DNA of 64,000 nucleotides from the NCBI RefSeq assembly GCF_007954405.1, contig NZ_CP042344.1, forward strand, positions 1,674,001 to 1,738,000. Reading direction: 5' to 3'. Positions 53,781 through 64,000 of the stretch are shown here, in pieces. Below the pieces are notes generated by a model that saw nothing but the letters and a program-made list of their open reading frames with translations, did not search any database and was not told the DNA's origin. The stretch comes from Comamonas flocculans. GTDB lineage: Bacteria > Pseudomonadota > Gammaproteobacteria > Burkholderiales > Burkholderiaceae_C. Position 1 is the stretch's first letter. Each line of letters starts with the position of its first letter. A program made the position numbers and the translations under genes.

Positions 53781-54920
53781 TCAAGCCGCGCCGATACCGG
53801 CGACGAGCGCGCCGGGCGCATGGCCCTGCTTGAGCCCGGCGGTGAAGGCCAGCATGCGGTCGATGGGCACGCGCGCGCGCAGGCCCAGCGCCGGGTCGAC
53901 GTGGACTTCGCCGCTGCCCGTCTGAAGCGCCCGCGCCACGCCCGCCAGGCTGTTCATCGCCATCCACGGGCAGTGCGCGCAGCTCTTGCAGGTGGCGCCG
54001 TTGCCCGCCGTCGGCGCCTCGATGAAGACCTTGCCCGGATTGCGTGCGCGCAACTGGTGCATCAGGCCGATGTCGGTGGCGACGATGAACTCGGGCGCCT
54101 GCATGCGCGCGGCGGCCGCGAGGATGGCCGAGGTCGAGCCCACCGCATCGGCCAGCGCGATGACGGCGGGGGGCGACTCGGGATGCACGAGTATCTTGGC
54201 GCGCGGGTGCTGCTCCTTCATCAGTTCAAGCTCGACGGCCTTGAATTCGTCGTGCACGATGCAGGCGCCGTTCCACATCACCATGTCGGCGCCGGTTTCG
54301 CGGCGGATGTATTCGCCCAGGTGCCGGTCGGGCGCCCAGAGGATTTTCTGCCCGGCCGCCGAGAGCGCGCGCACGATGTCGAGCGCGCAGCTTGACGTGA
54401 CCAGCCAGTCCGAGCGCGCCTTCACCGCCGCGCTGGTGTTGGCGTAGACCACCACGGTGCGCTCGGGGTGCGCGTCGCAGAATTCGGAAAATGCGTCTAT
54501 CGGGCAGCCCAGGTCGAGCGAGCAGGTGGCGTCCAGGTCGGGCATCAAGACGCGCTTGTCCGGCGAGAGGATCTTGGCCGTCTCGCCCATGAAGCGCACG
54601 CCCGAGACGACGAGCGTCTGCGCGGCGTGGTCGCGCCCGAAGCGCGCCATCTCCAGCGAATCGCTGACGATGCCGCCGGTTTCCTCGGCCAGTTCCTGCA
54701 GGTCGGGGTGCACGTAGTAGTGCGAGACCATCACCGCGTTCTTCTCGCGCAGCAGGCGGCGGATGCGCTCCTTCGTTGCATCGCGCTCCTCGGGCGTGAG
54801 CTCGGGTGGCACGCGCGCCCAGGCGCGGCGCGTGTCGCAGGCGGAAAGCGCCTCCGTCGCCCGTTGCACGTCGAGCGCCACGGGCTGCTCGTATTCCACG
54901 TCGATCAGGTGTTCGCTCAT
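53781..54920 (-). CDS. nadA: Quinolinate synthase NadA
   Basis: A 379-residue [4Fe-4S] enzyme condensing iminoaspartate with dihydroxyacetone phosphate to quinolinate. Candidate cluster cysteines are in CSLDLGCP, in TSSCALD and in [10 protein letters not shown]; in the family one from each conserved region binds the cluster. The substrate-binding HYYVHPDLQ and HPESPP motifs are present. It starts four bases after the nadC stop, so nadC and nadA are one transcript. NadB, its partner, is encoded about 2 kb away in the opposite direction. Confidence 0.94.
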   Translation of the reverse strand: MSEHLIDVEYEQPVALDVQRATEALSACDTRRAWARVPPELTPEERDATKERIRRLLREKNAVMVSHYYVHPDLQELAEETGGIVSDSLEMARFGRDHAAQTLVVSGVRFMGETAKILSPDKRVLMPDLDATCSLDLGCPIDAFSEFCDAHPERTVVVYANTSAAVKARSDWLVTSSCALDIVRALSAAGQKILWAPDRHLGEYIRRETGADMVMWNGACIVHDEFKAVELELMKEQHPRAKILVHPESPPAVIALADAVGSTSAILAAAARMQAPEFIVATDIGLMHQLRARNPGKVFIEAPTAGNGATCKSCAHCPWMAMNSLAGVARALQTGSGEVHVDPALGLRARVPIDRMLAFTAGLKQGHAPGALVAGIGAA

Positions 54921-54924
54921 GCCG

Positions 54925-55806
54925 TCAATCCTTCATCAGGCGCCAGGAAAAATCGGTCGCCTTCACGTCCTTGGTCAGCGCGCCGATCGAGATGCGATCG
55001 ACCCCGGTCTCGGCCAGCGCGCGCAGGCCGCCGAGCGTCACGCCGCCGGAGATTTCCAGCACCGCCGCGCGCGTGCCAAGCGCCCGGTTGCGCCGCACCG
55101 CCTCGTGCAGCGTGGGCAGGTCCATGTTGTCCAGCAGCACCATTTGCGCACCGTGAGCCAGGGCTTCGTCCAGTTGCGCCAGCGTCTCGACCTCGATCTC
55201 GATGAACTTGGCTTGCTCGCCCTGCGCGCGCGCGGTCGCCAGCGCCTGCGCCACGCCACCGGCCGCGGCGATGTGGTTCTCCTTGATCAGGATGGCGTCG
55301 AACAGCCCGATGCGGTGGTTCACCCCGCCGCCCACGCCCACCGCGTATTTCTGCGCCAGGCGCAGGCCGGGCAGGGTCTTGCGCGTATCGACGATGCGCG
55401 CCGCCGTGCCTTTGACGGCCGCCACGTATTGCCCGGTGCGCGTGGCCACGCCGCTCAAGAGTTGCAGGAAGTTCAGCGCCGTGCGCTCGGCCGTGAGCAG
55501 TGCGCGCGCATTGCCAGTCACTTCGATCACGAAGCTGCCTGCGCGGCAGCGCGCGCCTTCGCCTGCCAGGCGGGTGATGCGCGCTTGCGGCTCCATCTGG
55601 CGCACCACGGCCTCGAACCACGGCAGGCCGCAGAGCAGCGCGTCTTCGCGCAGCAGCACGCGCGCGGTGGCGGTTTGGTCGGGGGCGATGAGCGCGGCGG
55701 TCAGGTCGCCGCCGCCCACGTCCTCGGCCAGCGCGCGGCGGGCGTCGCTTGCGGCCAGATCGGTCAGTTCGGCCGGATTCAAGCGCCAGTGCGGTGTATC
55801 GTTCAT
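54925..55806 (-). CDS. nadC: Nicotinate-nucleotide pyrophosphorylase (quinolinate phosphoribosyltransferase)
   Basis: The 293-residue enzyme converts quinolinate and PRPP to nicotinate mononucleotide, CO2 and pyrophosphate. Family motifs are [10 protein letters not shown] at the N-terminus, [49 protein letters not shown] and the phosphate-site [22 protein letters not shown] 55806 is preferred over longer frames. It is 77 bases downstream of thiC and in the same direction. Confidence 0.95.
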   Translation of the reverse strand: MNDTPHWRLNPAELTDLAASDARRALAEDVGGGDLTAALIAPDQTATARVLLREDALLCGLPWFEAVVRQMEPQARITRLAGEGARCRAGSFVIEVTGNARALLTAERTALNFLQLLSGVATRTGQYVAAVKGTAARIVDTRKTLPGLRLAQKYAVGVGGGVNHRIGLFDAILIKENHIAAAGGVAQALATARAQGEQAKFIEIEVETLAQLDEALAHGAQMVLLDNMDLPTLHEAVRRNRALGTRAAVLEISGGVTLGGLRALAETGVDRISIGALTKDVKATDFSWRLMKD

Positions 55807-55883
55807 GTCGGATGGATCATGGCGGGGCCGTTCCCCAAGGGCGGGCATTGTGCCTCGCTCCCGGGCAAGGCCGTGAGGGCGGC

Positions 55884-57947
<2,064 letters not shown>

Positions 57948-58014
57948 GGGCGCGAGTATAGGCGACGGCGGGCAGTTCCTGCCCCCGCCGGTTGCGCACC
58001 GCCTGCCGGGCCGA

Positions 58015-60192
58015 TCAGAACGACACCGTTGCCGACAGTCGGAAGGTGCGCGGTGCGCCAGGCATCACGAAGCCGTCGCCAAAGGTGCCTATCCAGTAGT
58101 TGCGGTCGGCCAGGTTTTGCACGCTGGCGTTCAGGCGCAGGGGCATGCCGGACAGCCTGGTCGCGTAGCTGGCGTTCAGGTCCAGCCGGCTCCAGGCGGG
58201 CATGCGCAGTTTGTTGCCCGAATCGGCCCATTGCGCGCCGGTGTGGATCACGCGCGCGCCGAGCTTGAGGCCCTGCACGGGGGTTTGCCAGTCCAGGCCG
58301 ATGCGCGCGCGCCATTCAGGGGTGCCGAAGGTGTCACGCCCGGTGTTGCGCTGCTGCGAGCGGATGTGGGTGATGCCGCCGAGCAGCGAGACGTTTTGGG
58401 TCAGCATGCCGTACACGCTCCATTCCAGGCCCTGCAGGCGCTGCACGCCGGCGTCGGCCAGCAGGGGCAGGGCCGCGCCCGCATCCACGCTGATGAAGGA
58501 GGGACGCTTGATCCGGAAGGCGCTGATGGTGTGCGTGAGCTCGCCGGCCTGCAGCTTCACGCCCAGCTCCATCTGTTTGGTGACCCGGGGAGCCAGGGCT
58601 TCGCCCGCATTGGCGTAGGTGGGGCCGACGACCTGGCCGGGCTCCAGCCCCTCGGTGTAGTTGCCGAACAGCGAGACGCCATCGCCCCAGGGCTGCACCA
58701 CGGCCGCGAGCATGGGGGAGAAGCGGCTTTTGCCGTAATCGGAAGCCTTGCCGCCAACCAGCGGGGTCTTCACGCCCTGGTGGCGTGCGCCCACGGTCAG
58801 CTGCACAGTGTCATGTGCAAAGCCCATGGTGTCGGCCACGGCGAAGGAGCGGAACGCGTTCTTCGTCGTGTAGCCGCCCCAGGCCGGCGCGGCGGGGAAG
58901 ACCGGCGTCACCGGGTCGTACAGGTTGGTGTCGTAGCAGTAGTTGCAGGCGGTGTTGTACGAGCCCTCTTCGTGCTTGAGCACGTTGGCCGAAAGCTGCA
59001 GGCGGTGGCGCACGGCGCCGGTGTCAAATTTGCCGATGACTCCGGCCTCTGCCGTGCGCCTTTCGGATGCGGCGTGCACGTGGTAGATCGCGCCGCGCGT
59101 GCCGCCGTCGGCGCCGGTGACGAAGGCGCGGGTGCCGAACAGCAGGCCCTGGCCATCGGCCTCGGAGCCGCCCACGGCCAGATAGCCCTGCCAGTCGGGC
59201 GTGAAATCGAACTCCGCGCGGGCCAGCGCGCCGCGGTTGCCGTACTTGCCGTGCGTGCCGCGGAACATGTTGGTGTCGCCCTGGGGCGCAGCGAGCAGGC
59301 GGCCCACGCCGGGAATCGCCGCGTTGCCCAGGAAGTTGAACATGCCGGGGCTGCCGTTGTCGATCTGGTTCTCGCTGTCGTACACGTCCAGCGAGAAGCG
59401 CGCGCGCTCGCCCAGGTAGTCCAGCGCCAGCGCGCCGACGCGGCGCTTTTGCGTCTCGTCCCGGGCGCCCATCTCGCCCGCGCCATACACGCCGTTGAAG
59501 CGCAGCCCCCAGCGCTGCTCCTCGCCAAAGCGCCGGCCCACGTCGGCATGGGCCTGAAAGTACGCGTGCGTGCCGTAGGTCAGCGTCAGGTCGGCCACCG
59601 GTTCGGCCAGTGCGCGCTTGGTCACCATGTTGACCGTGCCCGCCACGCTGGAAGCCGGCGGCATGCCCGAAAGCAGCACGTTGGGGCCGCGCAGCACCTC
59701 GATGCGCTCGAACATCTCCACCGGCACCGCATTGGCCGGGGCAATGCCGTACAGGCCGTTGGTGGCGATGTCCATCGCGCCCATGTCCAGGCCGCGCAGG
59801 TTGAAGTTCTGCAGCAGGTGGTACTTGTTGGTGGTGAAGACCACGGCGGGGTCGTTCTCCAGCACGTCCTGCAGCGTCAGCGCCGACCAGTCCTCGGCCA
59901 GCTCGCGCGTGTAGGCGTTGACGTGCACGGGTGCCTCCATGATGGATGTGGCCCCCAGGATGCCCAGGCGCGCGCCGGAGGCGGCCTTGTGGCCGGGTGC
60001 GCGCAGCGGCAGGTCTTCGCGCTCGTACTTGCTGCGCACGGTGAGCGCGGGCAGCGCCGGGGTCTGGGCAGCGTCCTGGCGCGGCGCAGGCACCGCCGTC
60101 TGGGCCTGCAGCGCGGAGCTGGTGCCGGCGGCCAGAAGCAGCGCCATCAGGGTGTTCAGCCGCCATGTGCGGGCGGGGGTTTTCGTGCTCAT
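58015..60192 (-). CDS. TonB-dependent siderophore receptor
   Basis: A 725-residue outer-membrane receptor. A signal peptide (cleavage near LQAQ, about 31) is followed by a TonB-box-like LPALTVRS. A plug domain (about 75-185, VPVEMFERIEVLRGPNVLLSG) and a 22-strand barrel complete the fold, ending in the C-terminal signature RTFRLSATVSF with final Phe. It is the distal gene of the siderophore operon, 37 bases after the DUF2218 gene, with AAAGGA before ATG 60192. Uptake of a ferric siderophore is expected; the neighbouring esterase suggests an ester-containing one. Confidence 0.9.
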   Translation of the reverse strand: MSTKTPARTWRLNTLMALLLAAGTSSALQAQTAVPAPRQDAAQTPALPALTVRSKYEREDLPLRAPGHKAASGARLGILGATSIMEAPVHVNAYTRELAEDWSALTLQDVLENDPAVVFTTNKYHLLQNFNLRGLDMGAMDIATNGLYGIAPANAVPVEMFERIEVLRGPNVLLSGMPPASSVAGTVNMVTKRALAEPVADLTLTYGTHAYFQAHADVGRRFGEEQRWGLRFNGVYGAGEMGARDETQKRRVGALALDYLGERARFSLDVYDSENQIDNGSPGMFNFLGNAAIPGVGRLLAAPQGDTNMFRGTHGKYGNRGALARAEFDFTPDWQGYLAVGGSEADGQGLLFGTRAFVTGADGGTRGAIYHVHAASERRTAEAGVIGKFDTGAVRHRLQLSANVLKHEEGSYNTACNYCYDTNLYDPVTPVFPAAPAWGGYTTKNAFRSFAVADTMGFAHDTVQLTVGARHQGVKTPLVGGKASDYGKSRFSPMLAAVVQPWGDGVSLFGNYTEGLEPGQVVGPTYANAGEALAPRVTKQMELGVKLQAGELTHTISAFRIKRPSFISVDAGAALPLLADAGVQRLQGLEWSVYGMLTQNVSLLGGITHIRSQQRNTGRDTFGTPEWRARIGLDWQTPVQGLKLGARVIHTGAQWADSGNKLRMPAWSRLDLNASYATRLSGMPLRLNASVQNLADRNYWIGTFGDGFVMPGAPRTFRLSATVSF

Positions 60193-60229
60193 GGTGAGGT
60201 CCTTTTCTTGAAAGCTGCAAAGGCGGGAA

Positions 60230-60553
60230 TCAGTGCGCATCGGGGATGTCGAGGGTGTCGGAGGTGGGCGGCAGTTCCTGCCACTGCACGGCCAGCGGGT
60301 TCTTGCGCGAGAACAGCCTCAGGTGCTCGTCGATCACCGCGCACACGCGCGCCAGCGCCTCGGGGTCGGGTGCGCTGCAGGCGAAGTGCAGCGCCTCATC
60401 GTCGGCACGCAGCTCGCACTGCCCCCAGGGGAACCGGGCATGGCCCTGGAAGGCGCTGTACTGCACGCTGATCTTGCGGTTGAAGTGGTAGCACAGGCGC
60501 TGCAGCCAGCGGCTGGCTTCGGTGGTGGCGACATGGCCGTGGGTGTGGTTCAT
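60230..60553 (-). CDS. DUF2218-family protein in siderophore operon
   Basis: A 107-residue cytoplasmic protein that reads as DUF2218. It has the short alpha-beta core with HVATTEASRWLQRLCYHFNRK, the FPWGQCELRADDEALHF stretch and a C-terminal DTLDIPDAH. Members often accompany iron-siderophore genes, but no activity is established. It overlaps the ATPase gene by four bases, so it belongs to the operon. A role in cytosolic iron release or sensing is possible but speculative. Confidence 0.8.
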   Translation of the reverse strand: MNHTHGHVATTEASRWLQRLCYHFNRKISVQYSAFQGHARFPWGQCELRADDEALHFACSAPDPEALARVCAVIDEHLRLFSRKNPLAVQWQELPPTSDTLDIPDAH

Positions 60554-61362
60554 CGTGGGTCTTCGTCGGGAATGGCGAGGGCGCTGTCGGCCAGCACCAG
60601 CGGATGGCCGCGCGAGCAGCGCTCGACGCGCGCCTGCACGCCGTAGGCCGCGCGCAGCAGCTCGGGGGTCAGCACCCCGGCGGGGCGGCCGGCGGCCAGC
60701 ATTCGGGCGTGTGGCCGGCCCGGGCCCAGCACCACCACCTGCTGGCAAAAGCGCAGCGCCAGGTTCAGGTCGTGCACGGCCATCAGGGCCAGCGTCTGCC
60801 CCTGAGCCACCAGCGCGTGCACGGCCTGCAGCACCAGCAGTTGCCAGCGCAGGTCCAGCGCGCTGGTGGGTTCGTCCAGCAGCAACAGGCGCGGCGCGCG
60901 CACCAGCACCTGGGCCAGGCCGATCATCTGGCGCTGCCCGCCGGAGAGCTGGTTCAAGGGGCGCAGCGCCAGCGCCTTCAGCCCCAGGGTGGCGAAGGTG
61001 TGTTCGATGGCGGCTTCGGCCTGGCTGCGGCCCAGGCCGGGGCGGCTGGCGTGCAGGCTGCTCAGCATGGCCTCATAGGCCACGAGTGAACTGGCCTGGG
61101 GCAGCGCCTGGGGCAGATAGCCCACGCGGCGCAGGCGCTCTCGCGGGGGCAGGCGGGCCAGATCGATGCCGTCGAGCAGCACCCGCCCCTGCACCGGGTG
61201 CAAACCGGCGATGGCCTTGAGCAAGGTGGATTTGCCCACGGCGTTCGGCCCCGCCAGCGCGACCAGCGTGCCCGGCGCGATGCGCTCCAGGCTCAAGTCA
61301 TGCAGCACCGGGCGGCGCGCGTAGCCGGTGCTGATTTGCTGCAGCATCAGGCCCGCGTTCAT
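60550..61362 (-). CDS. Iron-siderophore ABC transporter ATPase (FecE/FhuC-like)
   Basis: A 270-residue ATPase. Walker A is GPNAVGKST (about 39-47; the alanine-valine pair is a variant of the usual NGAGK), signature LSGGQRQMIGLAQVL, Walker B LLLLDEPTSALD and switch histidine in AVHDLNLAL. It starts with MNAGLMLQQISTGY at 61362 and overlaps the permease stop by four bases. It powers the FecCD-type permease encoded next to it. Confidence 0.88.
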   Translation of the reverse strand: MNAGLMLQQISTGYARRPVLHDLSLERIAPGTLVALAGPNAVGKSTLLKAIAGLHPVQGRVLLDGIDLARLPPRERLRRVGYLPQALPQASSLVAYEAMLSSLHASRPGLGRSQAEAAIEHTFATLGLKALALRPLNQLSGGQRQMIGLAQVLVRAPRLLLLDEPTSALDLRWQLLVLQAVHALVAQGQTLALMAVHDLNLALRFCQQVVVLGPGRPHARMLAAGRPAGVLTPELLRAAYGVQARVERCSRGHPLVLADSALAIPDEDPR

Positions 61363-62396
61363 GCGCCCCTCCTGCGCGAGAGCACCAGCGCCATGAACAT
61401 GGGCACGCCCACCAGCGCGGTGATGATGCCTATGGGCAGCACCACGCCGGGCACCAGCGTCTTGCTCAGAATCGATGCGCCCGAGAGCATTACCGCCCCG
61501 GCCAGCGCGCTGCCCGGCAGGTAGCTGCGGTGGTCTTCGCCCAGCAGCAGCCGGGCGATGTGCGGCCCCACCAGGCCGACGAAACCGATGGTGCCGACGA
61601 AGGCCAGCGCGGTGGCCGCCAGCAGGCTCACGCGCAGCAGCGTGATGAGGCGCAGGCGCTCCACGGCGATGCCCAGGCTGCGCGCCTGCTCCTCGCCCGC
61701 GCGCAGGGCGGTGAGTGGCCAGGCGTTGCACGCCGACCAGGCGGCGCAGGCCGCCAGCACGCCGGCGACGATGGCGATCTTGTTCCAGGTGGCGCGCGCG
61801 AGGCTGCCCATGGTCCAGAACACGATCTGCTGCAGCGCGTTGCTGTCGGCGACGTACTGCATCAGCCACAGCAGCGCCTCGAAGGAAAACAGCAGCGCGA
61901 TGCCGAACAGCACCACCGTGTCCACCGTCGCGCCGTGGCGCCAGGCGAGCCACTGGATCAGCAGCGTGGCCACCGCCGCGAAGGCGAAGGCGCACAGCGG
62001 TACGGCCAGGTTCTCGCCCCAGACCATGACGGTGAGCCCGCCCACCATGGCCACCGCCGCGCCCACCGCCGCGGCGGCCGAGACCCCCAGCGTGAACGGG
62101 CTGGCCAGCGGGTTGTTCAGCGCCGTCTGCATCTGCGCCCCGGCCAGGCCCAGCGCCGCGCCCACCAGCAGCGCCATCAGCGCGTAGGGCAGGCGCACCT
62201 CCCAGAGGATGATGCGCTGCTCCAGTGCCAGGTCGGCGGGGCGCACCAGCCCGTCCAGCACCGTGGCCAGCGGCAGGCCCGCGGGGCCGGTGGCCAGGTC
62301 CAGCGCCAGCATGGCGCACAGCAGCAGCGCCATGCCCGCCAGCAGCCACAGGCGCAGCGCGGCAAAGCGCCGGTAGCGTGCGGCCAGCGTGCTCAT
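61359..62396 (-). CDS. Iron-siderophore ABC transporter permease (FecCD family)
   Basis: A 345-residue inner-membrane protein with about ten helices. FecCD hallmarks are WEVRLPYALMALLVGAALGLAGAQMQTALNNPLASPFTLGVSAAAAVGAA, shown here only by its parts RLPYAL, GAQMQ.LNNPLASP and LGVS, together with FVGLVGPHIARLLLGEDHR and the GVPMFMALVLSRRR end. One gene probably provides both copies of a homodimeric pore. It overlaps its two neighbours by four bases each. Confidence 0.9.
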   Translation of the reverse strand: MSTLAARYRRFAALRLWLLAGMALLLCAMLALDLATGPAGLPLATVLDGLVRPADLALEQRIILWEVRLPYALMALLVGAALGLAGAQMQTALNNPLASPFTLGVSAAAAVGAAVAMVGGLTVMVWGENLAVPLCAFAFAAVATLLIQWLAWRHGATVDTVVLFGIALLFSFEALLWLMQYVADSNALQQIVFWTMGSLARATWNKIAIVAGVLAACAAWSACNAWPLTALRAGEEQARSLGIAVERLRLITLLRVSLLAATALAFVGTIGFVGLVGPHIARLLLGEDHRSYLPGSALAGAVMLSGASILSKTLVPGVVLPIGIITALVGVPMFMALVLSRRRGA

Positions 62397-63343
62397 GCCT
62401 GGTCTCCGGCGGCCCAGGCCAGCGCCTGCTGCACTGCGGGGGCCATGCTGCTGCCGTGGTCGGCACCGGCAAAGGAGGTGAATTGCAACGCCAGGCCGGG
62501 TGTGCCGCGCAGACCCCGGATCAGGGCTTGCAGGTGTTCGCCAGCGTGCCGCTCGCGGGCGATGGCGGCGCGGGCTGGGTCGGCGGGGGGGGCCGCCTCG
62601 CGCGCGCCCTGGGTGAGCAGCAGGCGCAGCGCGCAAGCATCGGCGCGCCGGCGGGCGGTGAAGCGCTCTTGCTCCTGCACGATGAAACCGCCGCGCCACC
62701 ACACCGAGGGGCTGGCCGCGACATAGGTCTGAAAGCCGCCCGGCCGCGTGAACAGCGCATGCAGCACGCACAGCCCGCCGTAGGAATGGCCGAAGAAGGT
62801 CTGGCGCGCGGCATCCACCGGCGCGGCGCGCGCCACCATGGGCCGCACCACGGCGTCGATGAAGTCGAGGAAGGCATCGGCTCCGCCTTCGGGGCGGCCG
62901 CGTTCGCTTGTCGCGGGACCGGGCGCCGGCGGGGTGTAGTCCTGGCTGCGCGCGTCCAGGTCCAGCACCTGCCCTGCCGCCTGCCCGCCCGCATGGCCCA
63001 TGCCCACGATGAGCACGCCCGGCGCGGCCCCGCCCGGCCCGCGCGCGTAGCGGTTGCGCATGAGCTGCGCGGCCAGCGCGAACAGCAGGTCGCCGTCCAG
63101 CAGGTACAGCACCGGCCAGCCCTGGGCGGGCGGCGGCGCGGGCGGCACGGCCAGCATGATGCGGTGCCTGCGGGTGCCCGCGGCCAGATCGATCTGCCGT
63201 GTGCCGGGCAGCGCCACGGGTGGGGCGTGTTCCAGATCCGCGGCGGCTTGTCCGCCGGGTTGCACGGCGCAGCCGGACAGCGCCGACGACACGGGCAATG
63301 TGCCCAGTTTCAGCAGGGCGCGACGGGTGGGTATGGGCATCAT
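62393..63343 (-). CDS. Siderophore esterase-like alpha/beta hydrolase (Fes/IroE type), exported
   Basis: A 316-residue hydrolase. The N-terminus TRRALLKLG...LSGC has both a twin-arginine pair and a lipobox (LSGC), so a Tat-exported lipoprotein is likely. The esterase-D/IroE-type core has VLYLLDGD, the nucleophile elbow GHSYGG, VAASPSVWW and the histidine in GADHGSSM. IroE and relatives trim or open catecholate tri-esters in the periplasm. The operon position between binding-protein and permease genes supports a siderophore substrate. It overlaps both by four bases. Confidence 0.82.
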   Translation of the reverse strand: MMPIPTRRALLKLGTLPVSSALSGCAVQPGGQAAADLEHAPPVALPGTRQIDLAAGTRRHRIMLAVPPAPPPAQGWPVLYLLDGDLLFALAAQLMRNRYARGPGGAAPGVLIVGMGHAGGQAAGQVLDLDARSQDYTPPAPGPATSERGRPEGGADAFLDFIDAVVRPMVARAAPVDAARQTFFGHSYGGLCVLHALFTRPGGFQTYVAASPSVWWRGGFIVQEQERFTARRRADACALRLLLTQGAREAAPPADPARAAIARERHAGEHLQALIRGLRGTPGLALQFTSFAGADHGSSMAPAVQQALAWAAGDQA

Positions 63344-64000
63344 GGCGTGAGCGAGGTCCAGTACACGCCTTGCAGCGGGATGGGCTGAAAACGCTCGTAC
63401 ATCGTCTGCAGCGTGGCCCGCGGATCGAGGTCGGCAAACAGCTCGGGGTGCAGCCATTTGGCGAACACCTGCACGGCCACCACGTTGAAGGGTGAGTTGT
63501 AGTAGTGGTGCCAGATGGCGTGCGCGCGCCCCTGCCGCACTGCCTGCAGGGGGGTGATGCCGCGGCGCTGCACGGCGCGGGCCAGCGACTCGCGTGCGGC
63601 TTCGGGCGTGGCGTCCGCGCCCAGCACGATGCGCAGCGGCGTCTGCTGCGCCGTGGCCAGCGCGCCTATGCCGGTGCCGATGTAGTGGTCTGGCTGGCGC
63701 GCAATCAGAAACTCGGGGTTGAGCGTGCCGAACTCGCCCGCAATCAACCCCTCGGCCACGTTGCGCGCACCGGCGGCTTGCAGCAGCTTGCCCACCAGGC
63801 CGACCATGGTGTCGCAGCAGCCCTCGGAGAGGCCGACGCGGTTTTCCAGGAACACCGTGGGGGGTTCGGGGCGGGCGTTGGCCAGGCGCTCGGTCACCAC
63901 GGCCAGCTGGGCGCGCCAGAAGCGGACGAAGGCCTCGGCCTCGGCCCGCCGGCCCAGCACCTCGCCCAGCAGCAGCATGCTGCGCGGGGTGTTCGCCAGC
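63340..64000 (-). CDS. Iron-siderophore ABC transporter binding protein (partial, cut by window edge)
   Basis: The frame is open to the last base of the window; about 219 codons of the 3' part are seen, so the signal peptide and N-lobe are missing. The visible part fits the C-terminal lobe of FecB/BtuF-type (type III) binding proteins. It has a long linker helix (GRRAEAEAFVRFWRAQLAVV), the FLENRVGLSEGCCDTMVGLVGKLLQAAGARNVAEGL stretch in parts, PDHYIGTG and the ending KWLHPELFADLDP. It appears to be first, or early, in the siderophore operon. The stop overlaps the esterase start by four bases. Confidence 0.83.
   Translation of the reverse strand, partial: LANTPRSMLLLGEVLGRRAEAEAFVRFWRAQLAVVTERLANARPEPPTVFLENRVGLSEGCCDTMVGLVGKLLQAAGARNVAEGLIAGEFGTLNPEFLIARQPDHYIGTGIGALATAQQTPLRIVLGADATPEAARESLARAVQRRGITPLQAVRQGRAHAIWHHYYNSPFNVVAVQVFAKWLHPELFADLDPRATLQTMYERFQPIPLQGVYWTSLTP

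Overview
The window reads as chromosomal DNA from a high-GC betaproteobacterium of the order Burkholderiales, most likely family Comamonadaceae. The evidence is the codon use (G/C-rich third positions), the gene content (lptD-surA-rsmA, a PabB/lyase fusion, sigma54-controlled phenol degradation) and the intergenic palindromic repeats. The species is not assigned. No rRNA, tRNA, CRISPR array, transposase or phage gene was seen.

Layout. 1-3.8 kb: malic enzyme MaeB, then a secreted microbial RNase with a barstar-type inhibitor. 3.8-8.4 kb (minus): rsmA, surA, lptD. 8.5-12.1 kb: amgK-like sugar kinase, rsmE, a monoacylglycerol-lipase-like hydrolase (minus) and riboflavin synthase. 12.2-18.5 kb: cytochrome c', a histidine kinase/response regulator pair, an FGE-fold lipoprotein, a diguanylate cyclase and an AmpG-like permease. 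18.5-22.3 kb: a phosphotriesterase-family lipoprotein in locally unusual sequence, an EamA exporter and an M48 peptidase.

22.3-44.2 kb is the catabolic core. A GntR/FCD regulator and an XylR/DmpR-type sigma54 activator on the minus strand face a long plus-strand operon. That operon is collinear with the classical dmp order K-L-M-N-O-P-Q-B-C-D-E-F-G-H-I. It encodes multicomponent phenol hydroxylase, catechol 2,3-dioxygenase and the complete meta-cleavage route to pyruvate and acetyl-CoA. Two genes interrupt the order: a GlcG/HbpS-like gene between B and C, and an unusual chemoreceptor between G and H. A five-gene branched-chain-amino-acid-type ABC importer follows. A sigma54 promoter lies immediately before the first structural gene, with candidate activator sites upstream of it.

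44.3-50 kb (minus): an Fe3+-type ABC importer and a SulP anion transporter. 50.2-58 kb: cofactor synthesis, with nadB on plus and thiC-nadC-nadA-pabBC on minus, preceded by a TPP riboswitch. 58-64 kb (minus): a tightly overlapping siderophore operon (binding protein, cut by the window edge; esterase; permease; ATPase; DUF2218 protein; TonB-dependent receptor).

Three kinds of palindromic repeat are scattered in and between genes. Some copies reach into coding sequence and supply C-terminal tails, a start codon or an internal loop. Together with the chemoreceptor whose predicted sensor lies after its signalling hairpin, these are the most interesting observations.
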